Assembly: GCA_905331475.1 (NCBI GenBank)
Contig: CAJNYU010000027.1
Span: 310,001-374,000 of the forward strand
DNA: 64,000 nt
Direction of reading: 5' to 3'
From: Rotaria socialis
Taxonomy: Eukaryota > Rotifera > Eurotatoria > Philodinida > Philodinidae
Positions 44,808 to 58,251 of the stretch are shown one piece after another. The notes beneath the pieces are model-generated. The model did no database searches and was not told where the DNA came from. It saw only the letters and a program-made list of their open reading frames with translations. How positions within the stretch are numbered: position 1 is the first letter of the stretch; each line of letters begins with the position of its first letter. The translations under genes and the position numbers were made by a program.

Positions 44808-47306
44808 TCAGCTGTGTTTCCTATTTATTTGTAAAAAGTAGTAATCTAATTCTGATTGTTCAACGAGACTGGGTGCTTGAGCCATAAGATCTTTTCCATT
44901 GCCTGTTTTTGGAAAAGCTATTACATCTCGTATATGTTCTGTTTCGAGTACTAAAGCAAGTAGCCGATCCAATCCAAGTGCAATACCACCATGTGGTGGT
45001 GCACCATATTCGAGTGCTTGTAATAAATGTTCCAAATGTTCAATTGGTAATTGAAGAACATCATTAAGAACAAAGCGTTGTATAGATGAATCATAAATTC
45101 GAATTGAACCACCAGCAACTTCAAAGCCATTTAAAACGAGATCATAATGTTGACCTGTAATATGTGGCCAATCTTTTTTTGATGATAAAAGTGATACATG
45201 TTCATTGATTGGGGCTGTAAATGGGTGATGTGTTGACTCAAATTTTGTTCGATCATCTTCCATTGGTGTAAATAACGGAAAATCTATAATCCATAAAAAG
45301 TTCCATTGACGTCTTTTTCTTAATTCAATTCCATAATGTTTTTCGAGTACATCAGCTAAGTTCAAACGAAATTTGCCCATTTTAATTAAACATTCTTGTT
45401 CATTATTTGTTTTATTTAAAAGAAATTTTCTATTATTTGCATCATATTTTATATCATTGTCACCATCGATTAAATCGTTGGCATTATTTATTGGAATAGG
45501 ACTTGTTATTGAAAGTTGTTCTGAACTATGTTCGATTTCAAGACCAAAACGTGTATCAGGTTTATCTGTTCCATAACGTGACATAGCTTCAGCAAAAGTT
45601 AAACGAGGAAATGACACTTTTTCAAGCTTTTCCGGCCAACAGGCAACTACAAGTTGTTCAACTAAAGAAAAAATATTTTCACGTGAAACAAAACTTAGTT
45701 CTAAATCAATTTGAGTAAATTCAGGTTGTCGATCAGGACGTCCTAAAAGAAAAAGAAATATCTAAAAACGTATGTGCAAAGTGTTCGCAAAACATATTCA
45801 GTCATTCGAGATAAGTAAACTGTGATTATTTTTCTTTTTGCATGATGCTTCAGAATAATTCATTTCGATTGAAGACTAACTCATAATGAAGAAAAAACCT
45901 TAACTTAGCGAAACGATGCCTATCTTTTTAAATTTCTGTTTAGATACGATTATAGTCGACAGAAATTTCGAGTTCATATTAAATTATCAAAAAGGACTTG
46001 AAGTAAAATTGATTTAAACTATAAAAACTGCAAATAAAAACGTGTGTTTATACTAAAATGTCACATTCTGAGACGATAGATTTCGTGTTCGATGGTTTAA
46101 ATATTTGATACATTGTTATTGATAATATCAGAGGAAACTGTATAATAATAATAATAATAATAGGGATAAAATGTTAAAATTATTACTAAACATGAAAGTA
46201 TAAACGTTGAAACAGCATCTTGTCTTGTAAGAAGCATTAATGTTTGAGTATCAGAGACGGAAAGTCGAGTACGTCAGAAAAAAAAACTATTTTCAATCTA
46301 TAATTATGACCAACTGGTTTTGATTGACTACTTTTGATTATCTCCATTGACTGAATATATTGCACAAAAACGGATCATCTAATTCAAAAATAAAAAAACC
46401 TGTTTCATCTCGAAAACATTTTGCTATTTGAAAATATCGATCAAATCCTCCCACCATTAAAAGCTGTTTAAATTGTTGTGGACTTTGTGCTAATGCATAA
46501 AAAAGTCCACCCTCGTTTAAGTGAGTTGGAACAATAAATTCTCGTGCACCACCAGGTGTACGTCGAAATAATGATGGAGTTTCAATATCAACAAATGAAT
46601 GTTTTAATAAAAATTCTCGCACTTTGGCAATAAATGATGAACGAAAACGAATACGTTCTTGCATTACATCACGACGAAAATCTAAATAGCGATATTTTAA
46701 ACGTGTTATTTCATGTGATTCATGATATTTCGTTATATTGACTGGTAATTCTGGTAAACAGGCGTTTATTACTTTGTAATCGGTTACATGAATCTAAATT
46801 CAATTTTATAGTTTTATCTTAAATTCTAGTCAACTTACTTCAAGATGACCTAAAGTCATGTCTGTATTAATATCTCTTTCAGGTCGTTTCTTAAGTATTC
46901 CTTTGACATGGATACATGATTCAAACGGTGTTTTTTCTAAAATTGTACGCTGTTCTTTCATTGAGATTGGGAGAATGAATTGAATAAGGCCTGAATGGTC
47001 ACGAAGAACTCCAAATAATTTCTTACGACGATGTTGTAGCCATCCATAAACGGATACCGATGTATCAATCAGATTTGCATTAGATAAATCAGACACTAAA
47101 TATTGTCGATACGAAAACTTAGTTGTATAACATGATGATGTTGAAGCAAACCGATAATGGCGTACTGTTGATGAAAAATGTTTTAAAATATTAGACAGCA
47201 TATCTTTAAAAAAATCGAAGATTGTATTTAAAGTTGAAACCTTAGAAAATATAATACCACATAAAGAAATTCGTTTAGCTAAATAAATCCGATTTGTTTT
47301 CTTCAT
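44808..47306 (-). CDS. DARS2: mitochondrial aspartyl-tRNA synthetase
   Basis: Exons 47306-46839, 46793-46400 and 45742-44808 give 598 residues (human about 645). A class II synthetase that charges mitochondrial tRNA-Asp. The N-terminus is basic with an upstream ATG at 47306 and another at 47201 (MLSNILKHFSSTVRHYRF), which looks more like a mitochondrial presequence; the true start is open. An OB-fold anticodon domain follows (VYGWLQHRRKKLFGVLRDH). Catalytic blocks are TPSLFRRTPGGAREFIVP, LAQSPQQFKQLLMVGG, FQIAKCFRDE, then after the splice GRPDRQPEFTQIDLELSF. Motif 3 is GGIALGLDRLLALVL, followed by the bacterial-type DVIAFPKTGNGKDLM. The GAREF and bacterial-type signatures separate it from the cytosolic enzyme. 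Intron 2 is 657 bp, the other is short. It diverges from LASP across about 520 bp. Confidence 0.96.
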
Positions 47307-47826
47307 AATTATATTTCAGTCTCTCTATTCATGAAATACAATATATATTCGATTTAAACTACGAATACTACTGTTAATCTTACACATTTTAATGTGTTAA
47401 ATCTTCTAAGTGATAACTGTGATGAATAGAAATCAACAGTTCTTCTATCTGAAACGCATTTTTTTTGCATGGCCGCTCAAAGAAATCATTACTCATGCAT
47501 TGGTCGTGCCATTAACGAATCATATCTAAGATGATCTTAATAAATCACACAGTATCCTTCTTTGTAAATCTCTTAACTTGATTTGCTTTAATATTAATCA
47601 AGATTAAAATGAATAAAATAATGAAAACAAAAAAGAAAGGCGACATATTTATTTTCATTGGCTAATGAATGTGTATCGAGAAAAGAAAAGAAAAGAAGAA
47701 GAAGGAAGAATCTACTCTGCTCGCTTATTTATTGGTCTTCTTGTTCAAGGAACAAAGACTATTTTTTTTCTGCTCTTCAGATGTTATCTTTGTTTCCTGT
47801 TTTAGATCAATAATAGCAAAAACAAC
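47307..47826. promoter_or_regulatory. shared intergenic region of divergent DARS2 and LASP
   Basis: About 520 bp separate the first codons of two divergent genes, so both promoters must lie here. No TATA box or other element can be assigned with confidence. A TTTTAG site near 47802 lies 22 nt before the LASP ATG and could be a splice acceptor. Confidence 0.5.
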
Positions 47827-50088
47827 ATGTCAACTGCACAAAATAAAAAGTGTGGAAAATGTGAAAAAGTTGTTTATCCAGCGGAAGAAATAAAATGCCT
47901 TGATAAAGTAAGTTTGTCATTTCGAACTTTTTTTGACGCCACTTCAACTCAGTGCTAATGATAATTGATTTTTATCATTAGATAAGAACGTAACATCATA
48001 TATCAATTCATTATCTGTAGGTTTTCATTTTTGAAAAGCAGTTTTGAATGGAAATATAATGCATGTATTTCATGTTCTTCAGCAAGACATATACACCTTA
48101 TTCATGAATTGCTTCAATTGTACTGATATAAACTTGATCTCATGATACAAAGCATTGCATGTGAAAGAGAAAGTGTGTGTATCTTCTAGAAGTATCGAAT
48201 TTCTTTCCGTCATAAAAAAAAATAAACTGCGTTTTTATTTACTATTAAATAAATTTTGTTTTTTTCAGTTTTGGCATAAAGGATGTTTAAAATGTTCAGT
48301 GTGCGGAATGACACTTAATATTAAAAATGTCAAAGGCTACGATAGAATGCCGTATTGTAATGTGTATGTAGTTGAGATAATTTATGTGAATAAGAGTAAA
48401 ATATTTCTTTTAGACATTATCCACAACCAAAACCTACCGTTATTGCTGATAATCCAGAAATGCAACGTATTCGATTACTAACAGACATTCAGAGCAATGT
48501 ATAAATCTTTTTTCTTCTTTGAAAAATTGAATAGTTAAAAAATGATTCTTTTCAGGCGAAATATCATGAAGATTTCAATAAAAGTAAAGGAAAATTTACC
48601 GTCGTAACTGATGATCCAGCATTAATACGAGCTAAAGAACAACAGCGTATTGTGAGTCAAGCAGAATATACAGGCAAACGAAAAGATAGTACATCACAAA
48701 TGCTCGCTCAAGGTTGATAGATTTATTATAATATATTTCTAGTTTTAATCTTTTTTGGATCTTTTTAAAGATAGTTGTCAACCGTCTAATGGAAATAATA
48801 CTAACAATCGAGGTTTAAAAGCAGCTGAGTCAGCAGTAGGACGTGGTAAGTTCATCTTATTAGTTTCTTTTTGGCGTTTTCTATTGAATACTTATAGTGG
48901 CTGATTATGATCCGATGAATGATGATCGTGGTTCATTAGCAAGGGGTTATGAGCCGACATCAAAAGCCATGCATACCACTAGTAAGTATTTCATGTAATA
49001 GTAACCATGATACATGTGGTAATAGAAAATAGAATACAGTAGAAATTTTCAAAAATGTATTTTTGAAAACCGAGTACATCCTACATAATTAAGATTTTAA
49101 AAATTATCGAATGTCAGATCTTCAACAGACTTTCACAAGTCATTATATTAGATTCTAGTTGTTCATCTAACTATTTGTTAAGCAATGACATTCATGAACA
49201 GAAGGTAGTGTATAATTATTTCGTCTTTTTAGTTTAAGTTAAGTCTGTTTCTAGATTAATCGAATAAGAATTCAAGAAAAGAAGTTTACCAAAAATGGCG
49301 ATTACGCAAATCCTTGTCTCAATAGGAATTGAAGTTTAACCGTCTGCTAGATTAAGTAAATTATATTATAAATTGTATGAATCAGAATATGATTCAAGAG
49401 CGTAACTCAACAGTTCATAGTTGTTCTATAAATAACAATACAAATATCGAGGAATGTCTTTAAATGTGGTGTGAATTAATGCTGGAATAGGCTTTTTTCC
49501 AGACTGAAACTAAATGAAGTTTGTCTCTCACATCGGTAACCATCTCATATTCTAATCAGATCGCTTTCATTTTACCATTTAAATATTCTAGTTTCGCGCA
49601 TACTGATCTTATAGAATGTAAAATAAGCACATTTTTTTATTGTTTAAATATAGCTTATGACGTAAATCAAAAAAATGTTGCTCAATCCAACACAAAAGTC
49701 GAGAATAGTACCATCAGTGGAAACGGAAATGGAAACAAAAATTCATATCATCAACATCAAGATGAACAACAAATCTCATCAAATAATATTCATCATGTTG
49801 ATCAACCTGAACAATATTCACATGGTGATAATCATCCAACGCAGGTTAGTGTCTTTTGCTTAAAAAACAAAAAACAAACATTAATTTCTGTTTTATTTAA
49901 TAAATATTTAGGTGAAAGTTCGTGCACTTTATTCATATACAGCAGCTGAATCAGATGAAATAAGTTTTACTGAAGGTGACATTCTTGTTCAATGTGAACA
50001 TATTGATGCGGGTTGGATGCTAGGTCGAAATCCTAAAACAGGTCATCAAGGTCTACTTCCATCGAACTATGTGGAAATTATCGATTGA
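47827..50088 (+). CDS. LASP1: LASP (LIM and SH3 domain protein)
   Basis: Exons 47827-47907, 48269-48363, 48414-48498, 48556-48712, 48771-48845, 48898-48981, 49654-49844 and 49912-50088 give 314 residues. It is an actin-binding scaffold of focal adhesions and cell cortex. The LIM domain at residues 9-60 keeps its zinc ligands (CGKC, FWHKGCLKCSVCG, YCN.H). Nebulin-type repeats follow (AKYHEDFNKSKGKFTVVTDD). A low-complexity Asn/Gln/His linker (GNGNGNKN, HQHQDEQQ) occupies about residues 195-255, and one exon encodes the whole C-terminal SH3 domain, residues 257-314 (VRALYSYTAAESDEISFTEG, GLLPSNYVEIID). Domain order and length fit LASP. Intron 6 is long (672 bp). Confidence 0.96.
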
Positions 50089-52090
50089 GAATTATAATAT
50101 TTTTTCTTTTTCTTCTTGTTTTCATTTATTTGGGGATTTTCTTTATTTCTCATAGAGATTTGTAAATAACTCTTTTCTCTTCGTTTTTTTACTCTACACC
50201 AGCAACATTCGAATCTTATCTGATTTTTGCGTTTATTTGCCTTTCCCCCCTATTTTACCGTGTGTGGACGTGTTGTTACAGTTTCAACAGAACTCATTGA
50301 AGGCAAACAGTTTTTCAATAAAGATAAGAATCACCCAATAATGGTTATCAAGTATCTGAATAAATTTTTTTCCTGACTCTTAAACATTCGGTTTTATATC
50401 TAAACAGAAATTTAGCAGTCTTTTTTATGGACATGATGGGACCATAGTAAATAAAATAAAATGATGAAATAGTTTTATTAGAAAAAGAATGATATATTCT
50501 ATTTCAAATTCTTGTTGAGACAATGAATATTTTTGTTAATAAAGAAGAATTTTATCTTTCAAATTAAGCATTAATAAAATGGAACAAAAATTGAAAATAT
50601 TATCTATTATATGCAAAACTATATTGCAATATGAATTTTTATAACCTTCTAAATTTATTCAATTTTGACGTTACAGAGTTACAAGTCATGGAATTTTTTT
50701 CTACATTGATCAAACACTACGATTCAAAACAAATATAATAGAATTATGCTAAATTTATAAGAGGAAGGATGGAAAAAATTCAAAAGATTTTTTTTATAAT
50801 TTTTCACAATTGTCTTTCTTCATACTTGAAAATAGAATTTTGATAAATATCAATAAAATATCTCTAAAATAATTAAATGGACATGTGTGAATTCTTACGT
50901 TTATTTAGTATCTCAATAGAAACCACTAATAAGAACTTGAATATTTGTGTTGATGAAATATCATCGTAAAATAATAAACGATTCGAATGATATATTAAAC
51001 TAAATTTTTCATGTGGGCATAAACAAACTGATATTGAGACTGATGCAAAACCATTTGATCCTATTGATGTAAAATTAATTATTTAGCAGAGAAAATATCA
51101 ACGATGAAGCAGATTGTGTACTATGAGACTGAGATATTTTAGTTTAATAAATAATAATTAAAAACTATTCAAAGATGTATACTAATAGAGATTTCATTTA
51201 ATTTGTTATCAAATAAAATCTAGTTCTAATTATGGCTGAGCTAAATTCAGAATATTGAATCATTATTAGTAATATAGTTTAATTATTAGTTTAGTAATAT
51301 TCATCAATACAGAAAAGTCTTGAGCATGCACTCCGCTGAACTTATAATTTATGTAAAAATTATGTACATCAGACACATCATTTCAGTTCTGTCATGCAAA
51401 AAAGTTGCTTACATAACACAAAAATAACTATTGAGACAACATGATTTAAAAGTGTAACAGATTAACTCGAGATGATCAACTAAAAAAAATACCTAACACT
51501 CATTATACATAAACAGTCGACATCAATAGACAAATATTTTTCAGTTTTAGTGCTTCATTATAGCATAAGATGATTTTGTTTTCATGAATAAAAAAACAGA
51601 TTTGTTTGGTTATACATAAAAATATTTCAAGTCAATTGAGTCGGTTTATATTTATATATTTTTTTCATTTTAAATATCCCGTCGAGAAATTTCAAGCGAA
51701 AAAAAAACTAATGCACCGTGCATATTTTTTTATTTGCATTCAACGATAAGAGAAGTCATACGCAATCTATTGACGTGTTTAAAAATTAATCAAAACTTGA
51801 AGATCCATTTTTCTTTCCTATGTGAATATACAGTTTTAACGAACAACAAACAAACGACGACAAATATAAGAAGAAGCAAAAGAAATTCAAACCAACTAAA
51901 GATTTTTTTCTCTAGCTATGGAAAGAACGAGCAATAGTAAATTGATGGTGTTTATGCATTGACAAGAGTTCATTAAAAGCTCTATTTAACTTCATTCTTC
52001 GAAAATCTAGATCACAAACACTAGTGAGTAGACAATAGAACAATATTTACATCGGCGAATTAGATCAAAAGAATCATCAAAATATCTCAT
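50089..52090. other. intergenic, LASP to ankyrin-type gene
   Basis: About 2 kb, very A+T-rich, no gene or repeat recognised. The last 150 bases are the probable leader of the next gene. Confidence 0.5.
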
Positions 52091-53451
52091 ATGGAACCAT
52101 TGAATATTAACCCCAATTTACCATGTTTACGTGCTTTGACAAATTCTCGCAGAGGAAAACGACGTTTATCATGTAGTAGTCCATGTTCTAGAAGTACTCA
52201 TTCGTCACCTAGGTTATCTCCAACACAATCTAAAAATGTTATTCCAATACCAATTCTTATCGAGTTATGCATGTATCCGGATGAAGATTATTCATATCAA
52301 ACAATGAAAATTTTACTGTCACCACGTTATCATTATTCACCAAATGTATGTGATGAATTTGGTTGTAATGTACTTATGTATACGCTTCGCTATCAACGTT
52401 ATGAATTATTTGATTTTTTATTAAATGAAGCATCATTTGATATTGACCTTCGGTCGAAAGATCGACAAGGTAATACAATACTGCATTATGCTGTTATTTA
52501 TGGAAAAGATGCTACACAAATAATAGAAAATTTAATTCAAAAATTTATGAAATTCGGTATTGATGTTGATGCGAGAAATATTTTGGGATTTACACCATTA
52601 CTTTTAGGTAAAACTATTTAAAAATTTCTATTCAGATATTAAGATTTCTATTGATGCTGCTAGCGATGTTTTGTGGACGATACGATGTTGTTTTAACTTT
52701 ATTAACTAAAACAGATGCATCGCCATTCGTCGGAGATTATGTTCAATCAATGAATATACTTGACTTTGTTGAAATCGATAGAAAACATAAAGCACTTCTC
52801 GATACAATTGAAAATAGGTCTGTTTTACATTGAATGAATAATAAGTAGATTGTATTCATGCTTTTCAGTCGTCCACATTCACAATATCCTCGTATGAATC
52901 GTGAATTGACTCGTTTAAATATACAACTTTATAAAACTCTTCCATGTCGATCAGAAACTCTATGCCAAACTATTCAAATTCATCATTCGGTGAATTTTTT
53001 TAAAGATATTTTTCCACAAGCTGTTCATGACCGTTCAGGCCTAATTCGTTTAACAATTTTAAAAATGATTGATAAAAAATACTCTTCATCAAATTTAACA
53101 CACCTTGTTCAATATGTAAATCAACGTTATCCACACATAAGTACGTTAAGAAATTTAGATAATTCACAACGCAAACCAACACCAAAATTAGTAACAAAAA
53201 TTGTTTCTCAATGTGAAAATTCTAAAACAAATGTACACAACATTTTCAACTTATTCGATCCTGATTTACGACCTAAAGCTATGATGCCAAAAGTGTTAAC
53301 GACAGCACATTCACAACTATTAGCAACAAATGCTAGAGCACCAAACACATTCAAACGACTAGGCACTAAACTAACAGTAATTGCTGCTCTGTCTCGATCT
53401 CAAACTACCAATAAAGCGTTTGACTCGATTAAAACAGGCGGTGCTAAATAA
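52091..53451 (+). CDS. ankyrin-repeat protein, family not identified
   Basis: Exons 52091-52607, 52664-52817 and 52869-53451 give 417 residues. The N-terminal 45 residues are basic and Ser-rich (RRGKRRLSCSSPCSRSTHSS). Residues about 70-210 contain four ankyrin-like units: CDEFGCNVLMYTLRYQRYEL, DRQGNTILHYAVIYGKD, DARNILGFTPLLLAMFCGRY and DVVLTLLTK. The C-terminal 200 residues are basic with no recognised domain and end IKTGGAK. Exon 2 is joined by the acceptor GCTAG at 52663, chosen because it keeps the ankyrin frame; upstream AGs break it. The role is unknown; ankyrin repeats imply protein binding. It lies between LASP and the dsRBD-like gene, same strand, with wide spacing. Confidence 0.8.
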
Positions 53452-55667
53452 TAATTGTTCTTCAAAAGATGAATGGCGTGTTTTTTCTTTTTTATAAACT
53501 TAACAATATTAATCATACTTGGAAAATATTGACTTGAGAAAATATTTTTATTAAATTTAATATTCTTTTATATTGAATTCCGATTAAAATTTGGTATACT
53601 AGCTAAAGACTTATGAATGAGTATGTACTCTTCGTAGAAACAATGAAGTAACGTGAGTCGCAACGATCTATGCCTCAAAATCAGGAATTTCAATAGAAGT
53701 CAGAATAGTTTAAGCCTTATTATGATAATGATGTCCTTTGATAAAAATTTTATGAAAAAAAACAACTAAATTGATGAAATTCGATTCAAATTAGCATCTA
53801 TGTATATTTAATAAAAAATTAATGATCAAGGATAACTCAACCAAGTAACAAGATTTATTGTCAGTGCTATATTTCCAAACCTTGTTTTATTTTATTTTCA
53901 TTCCTTCTTCATCAGAGATATAGCATTAGTGGATGTTGAAGATGTATGCATTCTAATTAATTACTTGTGGAGAGATTTTAGTTTACTTCTAATTGAAATC
54001 AAATTTTTTAGCAGAAAAAGGTTGTAATATGTAATAAGAAAAAAAGAGTTCGTCAGTGTTATGCTATTAAAATAAAAATATGTACTTTGAGCACTCTAAA
54101 AAATTTCTTTTTTCATTCATTTCACATTGTTTTTCTTGGTCACATTCTTTCTCTCTCTCTCTCTCTACACATGTACAACTAACATTTTATTGAAATATAT
54201 TTCTAAATTATATGTTGCATCAAATACACATTTTAAAGTATTAAAAAGTACAGAAGTGAGGATATGATATATGTTGGTGGTTGTCGTTGTGTTTTGAAGT
54301 GTGAATCTTTGCTTCAATATGATCTACATTCAGTCAGACAAAGTCAATAAAAATAATACTTAAAAATATATGTACGTTTCGTGTCTTAAAAACAATTCTC
54401 AGAACTAAATTCAAAAAAGTTTAAAATCAATAATCCCTGCAGACTTGCTGTTTTAGAAAAGTAAAAGCCGTATTTTGACGTTTTTTGCATCATAAGAAGC
54501 GCATCTTCTTACGGATTTCCGTAAGCTTGCAAGTGAATAGACACTAGTTCAAGAAATTCATTGACAATAAACAAATCAATTAATAAATCTTAGTGCTATC
54601 AATGAAAGACAAAATATTGATGTTGAATATAAACAGTTGAAAGATGAACAAATCCAATTCGTAAGTAAATAGACGTATTTTCAAGGAGAATGCATTGAAA
54701 CAATTAAAACGTTAGAATCAAGACGTTAAAATACTTTCTACAATCATGATTGATAAGAAATTGCATGATAGTCGTATCACTGAAGTGCTTACAACAGTTA
54801 CTGTTGTTAAAAGACTTGCTTTGAAAAATCAACTATTTAAAAAAAAGATGAAAATTTGGGCTGATGACCGGAAAAAAAACAATGTATGATTGAAATAAAC
54901 ACAATTCGAATACACATAAGCCTTTTATTTTTGTTCTTGGCAAAGATCCTTCAAATATATCGTTAGAAGTTTTAAAGAAACGATAAGCATAATAAAATGA
55001 CATCTCGTGATAACGTATTGATGATTTTACGAAGAAAAAAACCCATTAAATGTCAGAGTTTTCAAATGAATACCAGGAAAACAGTGAGCACTTCTATGAT
55101 CACTGAAAGATCTGATTATAATAATCAATACTAGAATAAAATATGCCATGTGGGACGTGTTCAAAATCGTTTTAGTTAATTTCCAATGAATTTTATTTAC
55201 AAAATTCACTGATATCTTTGTTACAAAGAAACTGAAATTTATATACTAATCTCACAAATTTCAAAAAGTCATATTATCTACGTTACGTTAGGTACGAATG
55301 ACTTACAAAAGGGGTTTTCCAAGTCTTTATTGTTTATCTGTAACTAAGTAGTTTATTGAAAACGAACAAAACAAGCTATACGCAATTTTCATCATAGAAA
55401 AATTGTAATCAATTTGAATTTTCTCGTTCATCAGTTAAGCACGTCGAGGTACATGTTATCTTTCTAGACTAATTTAGATCCTTTGACCTTTTCCCTCTCT
55501 TCCGATGAACTATATCACCCATCAAATTGATTCTAAAAGGTTTGCCTCGATATATATTGTTCGATTATTTAAATGCACTCATTCTGTCACCGTTTCGAAT
55601 TTTCGCGATAGTAATAGAATAAACGAGTACATTTACAGAATAGTGAAACGTAATATCCCTGGATAAT
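53452..55667. other. intergenic, no gene seen
   Basis: About 2.2 kb, A+T-rich. A CT microsatellite lies near 54149-54166. Near 54590-54880 there are helical coding-like scraps broken by stops. Otherwise nothing supportable. Confidence 0.45.
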
Positions 55668-55862
55668 ATGTATTCCTTCTATGATGAATCACATATTCAG
55701 CTGCTGGACGGTCGTCTTCTTTCTAACGATATGCTATTTTCTCTCCGTCTCTTATTGTTCGGATGTGTTCTTGTCGTTATTTTATCATTTTTACCTTTAA
55801 CTCGACGCTCGATCACGCCCAGCGGCGGTGACGAGTTGTCCGTACTTATTCTATTAAACTGA
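55668..55862 (+). CDS. small putative membrane protein or upstream frame
   Basis: An ATG-to-TGA frame of 64 residues. It has one hydrophobic segment (LRLLLFGCVLVVILSFLPL) followed by TRRSITPSGGDE. It precedes the next gene by about 160 bp on the same strand and could simply be part of its 5' leader. Composition is slightly richer in G+C than the surroundings. No homologue recognised. Confidence 0.25.
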   Translation: MYSFYDESHIQLLDGRLLSNDMLFSLRLLLFGCVLVVILSFLPLTRRSITPSGGDELSVLILLN

Positions 55863-56020
55863 TAAATATTGATCTTCGATTTTGAAAAGAAAGTTTTCAA
55901 AAGCAAATTCTTTCTCTGTGTATCATCATAATCTTCTACGATTCCAGTCTCGATCAGAGTAAATATTTCATTTTTTTATAATAATAAAACTCAATTATTA
56001 TTATAACCCTATTTATAGTA

Positions 56021-58251
56021 ATGCATTCGTTAAACTCCTCACATCGTGCATCCGGAGATATTCCGTCGTCGATGTCATTGAGAGAAACACATATTGTAAA
56101 CTTTTTTATTTCTCATTTTGTCTTTTTTTTTATTTCAATTTGTCGTCTGTTTTTTAAACTTCTTTAGTACGATATCAATAGTCTGTCGGACAAGGACAAA
56201 TTCAAATTATTATCTGCTAAAGCTCTTGATTATGTTAGTATAATTAATTGAAATATAAACATAAACATAAACAAAACTAAATAATTCAATTATAGATTGA
56301 TCAGCACTGTGTTGTATCAATTCGTCTCGATGGTACTTATATTCCACCAGAATTACGACAATTGCTTGATCATAAACGCCCGCTTCATTTAAATGTTACA
56401 ACTCAAGATGCCTTTTCTTTTGAAAGTAAGGCTTGCTTTCTTTTATATATGTATATTTATATTGAAAAAATTATTTTCTAAAGCATTTAAACGATGTGTA
56501 ACGACATTTTTATCAAGAGAACGAGAATGCGATGAAAATAGTAATAGTGGACATGGTAATTGGAGTATTATAGATCAAGAAGTAATTTCTTCTTTTTTTT
56601 TTAGCCAATATAGTTACTTCATCGAAATATTTTTTTCTCTTAGTATCAAACAACAGTTATTATTGGATATGTATTTGATGGTATCAAAGGATATAATGCT
56701 CCGAACTATATCTTTGAAAATTTGGTAAAAATAAATTTCATTGGATTATATTTATAAAAACGAGTAAAATTTAGGCTTATTTTATTCGGTGTCTTCGACA
56801 ACAATATCGATGTAAAATTACACTTTCATGTGAATCACCGGTTGTGAAATTATCATCAAAATTAACAGTGTCTATCACGTACATTTTAAATTCTATAATT
56901 CATTTTCTTACTTGTTTTTCTTTTAATTTGATAGACATGAATCACCAATAATTCGTCATTTGGCAGCAACTTATATGCAAAAAATGATGATAACAGCATT
57001 GACACAATGTGAAATGTATCATGTTAATCTGATTTTACATCAAAGTAAATTTTATTTTTTACTTGCTTAATGTAATTTTTCTTATCTATTTAGATATGTC
57101 ACCATCGATTGGAACACCACCTCGATTAGTTCAACCACCATCGTTAAATGATGCACGTCTTATTATTCCATCTTCATCACAAACTATTAGTAATAAATTG
57201 AATTCATTATCATTATTAGATGGTAACTGAACTTATTTTTCTATGTAAAAATACACATTTCATCGGATCATTTTTAATTCAGGTTCATCGATTTGTAATG
57301 ATCCACTTAATTTCAATGATATACTTCAGTCTGTTGTACCAACGACATTCGGATCTAGTTCGATTCGTATGTGAATAAATATATATAGATTTTCTTTGAT
57401 AAATTTATTATTTTATTATTTTCAGAATCAACACCATCAATTGGTCATCCAGCGATGACTCGTCCATATCCATCGTCTTCATTACTTCATAATCTTACTG
57501 TAAACTAATTTAATTGAATAATTTACTTTCAGTTTTTTCAAAATTTCTTTTCTATAGAATAATCTTGAACCAATAAGACTTGATGATTTTCGTCTGAATC
57601 AGCATTATTTATCTGTAAGACTAATACTTTGATTTTTATGTATATTTTTTTTTTGTTAATATAATTAGACAAATATATCTAATAATATTGATACAATTAG
57701 TCCAACAGTTACTAGTAGTGTAGATGATTATCAACATGAAATTCGTCAAAGATGTGTACCAGTTGATCATGCTTCTCAATTAGGAGCTATTTCAGATGTA
57801 ACAGATGAAGAAGACGGAAGGTAAATTATTTCAATAAATGTCTTCAAAAGAAAGTCTTTCTTTTTGTTATATGTTTGAAAATAGTACTCGTCGTGTTGAT
57901 CAACTTCCTTTCTTGGTACAAATTCGTGCACTTCAGCATCGATTTAATTCATATGGTATTCGTGTTGGTGAAGAATATTCTCGAATAACATCGATTCTTA
58001 ATATTCCGCCATTGATATCAATTACTGAAACTGCTCGAGAAAGAAAAATTGGTACTAAGAAACAGTGGTATTTTTCACTTTTACTTGATGGTCATTTGAT
58101 GTTGGCATATGTATGGGACTCGAAGAAAAATGATGCCAAACGACGTGCCTACGATACAATGGTACATCTGCTCAATACAACACATGAATTTTCCATAAAG
58201 CCAGTAAAGAACAACAAATGGAAAGTTGTCAAAGCCACTCGACAAAGATGA
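56021..58251 (+). CDS. unrecognised 508-residue protein with C-terminal dsRBD-like domain
   Basis: Thirteen exons: 56021-56095, 56168-56233, 56296-56425, 56484-56581, 56644-56724, 56775-56878, 56935-57044, 57094-57222, 57283-57366, 57426-57499, 57558-57614, 57669-57820 and 57885-58251. Phases agree at every junction. An N-terminal domain runs from about residue 26 to 220 (DKDKFKLLSAKALDYIDQHC, IRLDGTYIPPELRQLLDHKR, TTVIIGYVFDGIKGYNAPNY, YFIRCLRQQYRCKITLSCES). A Ser/Pro/Asn-rich, probably disordered middle follows (about 225-385). The last 120 residues have the layout of a double-stranded RNA-binding fold: QWYFSLLLDGHLMLAYVW then DSKKNDAKRRAYDTMVHLL, where the Lys-Lys and the AK..A helix start match the RNA-contacting positions. 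It may be an RNA-binding regulator; the family was not identified. An AG (TTATAG) lies three bases before the ATG, possibly a trans-splice acceptor. Confidence 0.78.

Noticed and set aside
54149..54166. CT microsatellite (also near 15818-15831, and CTT near 62860-62887)
   Set aside because: Ordinary simple repeats with no further structure.
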